Below are positions 62,637 through 64,000 of a stretch of 64,000 nt of DNA, one piece after another. Origin of the DNA: Rhodospirillales bacterium URHD0017 (GTDB lineage Bacteria; Pseudomonadota; Alphaproteobacteria; Reyranellales; Reyranellaceae); contig FODP01000003.1 in assembly GCA_900110395.1 (NCBI GenBank), positions 372,001 through 436,000 on the forward strand. Reading direction: 5' to 3'. The position numbers and the translations under genes are program-made. Under the pieces are notes generated by a model, which was not told where the DNA came from, made no database searches, and saw nothing but the letters and a program-made list of their open reading frames with translations. Position 1 is the stretch's first letter; the number at the start of each line of letters is the position of its first letter.

Positions 62637-63434
62637 TCAGCGTCCCGCGAACTGCGGCGGCCGCTTGGCGAGGAAGGCCGACACGCCTTCCTTGAAGTCG
62701 GCGCTGCGGCCGAGCGCGCGCTGGCTGTCGCGCTCGAGGTCGAGCTGCTGGTCGAGCGTGTTGGTGGCGGCCGCGTTGATCGCCTGCTTGATCGCAGCAT
62801 AGGAGAGCGTCGGCCCGCCCGCGAGCTGGCGTGCGAGCTTGGCTGCCTCGGCCATCAGCGCGCCGTCGTCGACGGTCTGCCAGATCATGCCCATGCGCTC
62901 GGCCTCCTCGGCCGGCACCGACTTGCCCAGCATGGCAAGCCCGCGTGCGCGGGCATCGCCCACGGTGCGCGGCAGGAAATACGTGCCGCCGAGATCGGGC
63001 ATCAGCGAGATGCGCACGAAGGCCTGGTCGAAGCGAGCGGAACGGGCGGCAATCACGATGTCGCAGGCCAACGCCAGGTTGGCGCCACCGCCCGCCGCAA
63101 CGCCGTTGATGGCACCGACGATCGGCTTGGGCAGCTCGCGCATGGCGCGGATCATGGGGTTGAAGAGACGGTCCATCCCGGCGCCGAGGTCGGGCGGCGC
63201 ATTGGTCGACGCATCGACCGTGCCCCCGCCTGAGAGGTCGGCGCCGGCGCAGAAGCCGCGGCCAATGCCCGTGAGCAGCACGGCGCGAATGTCGGCATCG
63301 TCGCGGGCGCGCGCCAGCTCATGGTTCATGGCCTCGATCAGCGCGTCGCTCATGGCGTTGAGGCGTTGCGGGCGGTTGAGCGTAAGGGTCAGGACGCCGG
63401 CTTCGAGAGCGGCAATGACGGGGGTTCGTTCCAT
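62637..63434 (-). CDS. Enoyl-CoA hydratase/isomerase (PaaG-like, copy 1)
   Basis: This 265-residue crotonase-family enzyme contains TLTLNRPQRLNAMSDALIEAM, GIGRGFCAGADLSGGG and GAINGVAAGGGANLALACDI, and an acidic residue in LMPDLGGTYFLPRTVG near 140. Its end KEGVSAFLAKRPPQFAGR is typical of phenylacetate-degradation (PaaG/PaaF) type enzymes. It heads an operon of two hydratases and a lactonase. The phenylacetate route is a possibility, but no other paa gene is in the window. Confidence 0.9.
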   Translation of the reverse strand: MERTPVIAALEAGVLTLTLNRPQRLNAMSDALIEAMNHELARARDDADIRAVLLTGIGRGFCAGADLSGGGTVDASTNAPPDLGAGMDRLFNPMIRAMRELPKPIVGAINGVAAGGGANLALACDIVIAARSARFDQAFVRISLMPDLGGTYFLPRTVGDARARGLAMLGKSVPAEEAERMGMIWQTVDDGALMAEAAKLARQLAGGPTLSYAAIKQAINAAATNTLDQQLDLERDSQRALGRSADFKEGVSAFLAKRPPQFAGR

Positions 63435-63527
63435 GGTTCGGCAGCCTTACACGCCAGCCCCCGGTGTCGCCAGCCGCGCCATCCGGTCGCGTCGCATCGC
63501 GGCACGTGCTGGCCTATCCCCTCGCCG

Positions 63528-63974
63528 ATGGCCACGATCCTGATCCTGGTCGGCACCGAATCGGGCAACGCCCAGATGGTGGCCGACGCACTGAAGCCGG
63601 TGCTCGATGCCGCAGGCCATGCCGTCGACGTCACCGACAAGGCGGCGACCACCGCCGACCTCGTGGCGCACGACGTCCTGCTGGTGGTCTGCGCCACCCA
63701 CGGCTCGGGCGACATCCCGACCAATATCCTGCCGCTCGCCGAGGCACTGGAGCGCGAGCGGCCCGACCTGTCGGGCCATCGCTATGGCGTCATCGCCTTG
63801 GGCGACATGACCTACCAGGACACGTTCTGTGGCGGCGGCAAGAAGGTCGACAAGGTGCTCGCGCTCTGCGGCGCGCGAAGGCTCGGCGACCGGCTGGAGG
63901 TCGATGCCTCGAGCCAGCCCCTGCCTGACGAGGAGGCGCTGGGCTGGGTCGAGGGCTGGAAGGTCCTGGTCTAG
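63528..63974 (+). CDS. Flavodoxin-domain (MioC-like) electron carrier
   Basis: This 148-residue protein is a single flavodoxin domain. The FMN-phosphate loop is LVGTESGNAQMVADAL (residues 6-21), followed by LVVCATHGSGDIPTNILPLAEAL and YGVIALGDMTYQDTFCGGGKKVD, which bind the isoalloxazine ring. The length fits MioC-type flavodoxins that donate electrons to reductases, for example in biotin or sulphite metabolism. I use ATG at 63528; upstream in-frame sequence overlaps the divergent hydratase. The window ends 26 bases after its stop. Confidence 0.88.
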   Translation: MATILILVGTESGNAQMVADALKPVLDAAGHAVDVTDKAATTADLVAHDVLLVVCATHGSGDIPTNILPLAEALERERPDLSGHRYGVIALGDMTYQDTFCGGGKKVDKVLALCGARRLGDRLEVDASSQPLPDEEALGWVEGWKVLV

Positions 63975-64000
63975 CATTCAATCAGGCAGGGTGAAGATCT

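Overview
The window looks like one contiguous chromosomal segment of a G+C-rich (roughly two-thirds G+C by eye) free-living alphaproteobacterium. Reasons: the class II-type 2-isopropylmalate synthase, the alphaproteobacterial form of glutamate-cysteine ligase, the DUF2852 protein, the betaine-lipid pair btaA-btaB, Bug-family binding proteins, and xseA/purD as near neighbours. A Reyranella- or Bradyrhizobium-like environmental organism would fit, but the genus cannot be settled from this sequence. I saw no rRNA, complete tRNA, CRISPR array, transposase, integrase or prophage. The region is mostly core and metabolic genes with a few small accessory or decayed loci.

Layout. 1-10 kb: the end of an acyl-CoA synthetase, an FAD amine oxidase, an NTF2-like protein, a quinone oxidoreductase, tldD, a cupin, a ketopantoate-reductase-like gene, an amidohydrolase and an orphan peptide-type binding protein. 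10-20 kb: a small secreted protein, a VOC protein, gshA, rsmE, ubiA, a methyltransferase, a nine-cysteine protein, creA, a DUF899 protein, a 2OG-oxygenase-like protein, a UbiD-type decarboxylase and a frameshifted flavin monooxygenase. 20-27 kb: an EEP-family phosphodiesterase, a TetR regulator with two matching operators controlling itself and a DUF2852 protein, an unknown gene behind an unusual hairpin, and a CaiB CoA-transferase/Bug cluster carrying the scar of a duplication. 27-36 kb: leuA behind a leaderless leucine-rich leader peptide, two small secreted paralogues, pmbA, an MltB-type transglycosylase, a lipid kinase, and an LpxH-like phosphatase followed by a glycosyltransferase. 36-50 kb: a lipoprotein, an RraA-like gene and xseA; a Phd/VapC-type toxin-antitoxin pair wedged next to purD; an MBL hydrolase, a GNAT protein, queA-tgt, pncA, an OmpA protein with a thiolase, a decayed PAS gene, a beta-propeller protein and a regulator. 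50-64 kb: the betaine-lipid operon (glycosyltransferase-btaA-btaB), an ABC exporter, an alkylation-repair pair, malonyl-CoA decarboxylase, a DUF2235 hydrolase, a DUF3592 membrane protein, an SMP-30 lactonase, two enoyl-CoA hydratases and a flavodoxin.

How the genes work together. Clear functional units are queA-tgt (queuosine tRNA modification), the Ogt-type methyltransferase with the AlkA-type glycosylase (alkylation repair), btaA-btaB (DGTS-type betaine lipid), CaiB plus Bug proteins (CoA-linked organic-acid use), and leuL-leuA (leucine supply with attenuation). Acyl-CoA chemistry recurs: acyl-CoA synthetase, CaiB, thiolase, malonyl-CoA decarboxylase and two hydratases.

Intergenic repeats are a notable layer. 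There are paired REP-like palindromes (BIME-like), short CCTCCCC-type hairpins, and a TCATGAG-N14-CTCATGA element. Most sit at gene ends and probably double as terminators. No wholly new multi-gene system is evident. The most interesting items are the leaderless leu leader peptide, the two identical-pattern TetR operators, the CaiB/Bug duplication scar, the glycosyltransferase-btaAB operon, the hairpin that mimics a tRNA T-arm, and the toxin-antitoxin insertion between xseA and purD.
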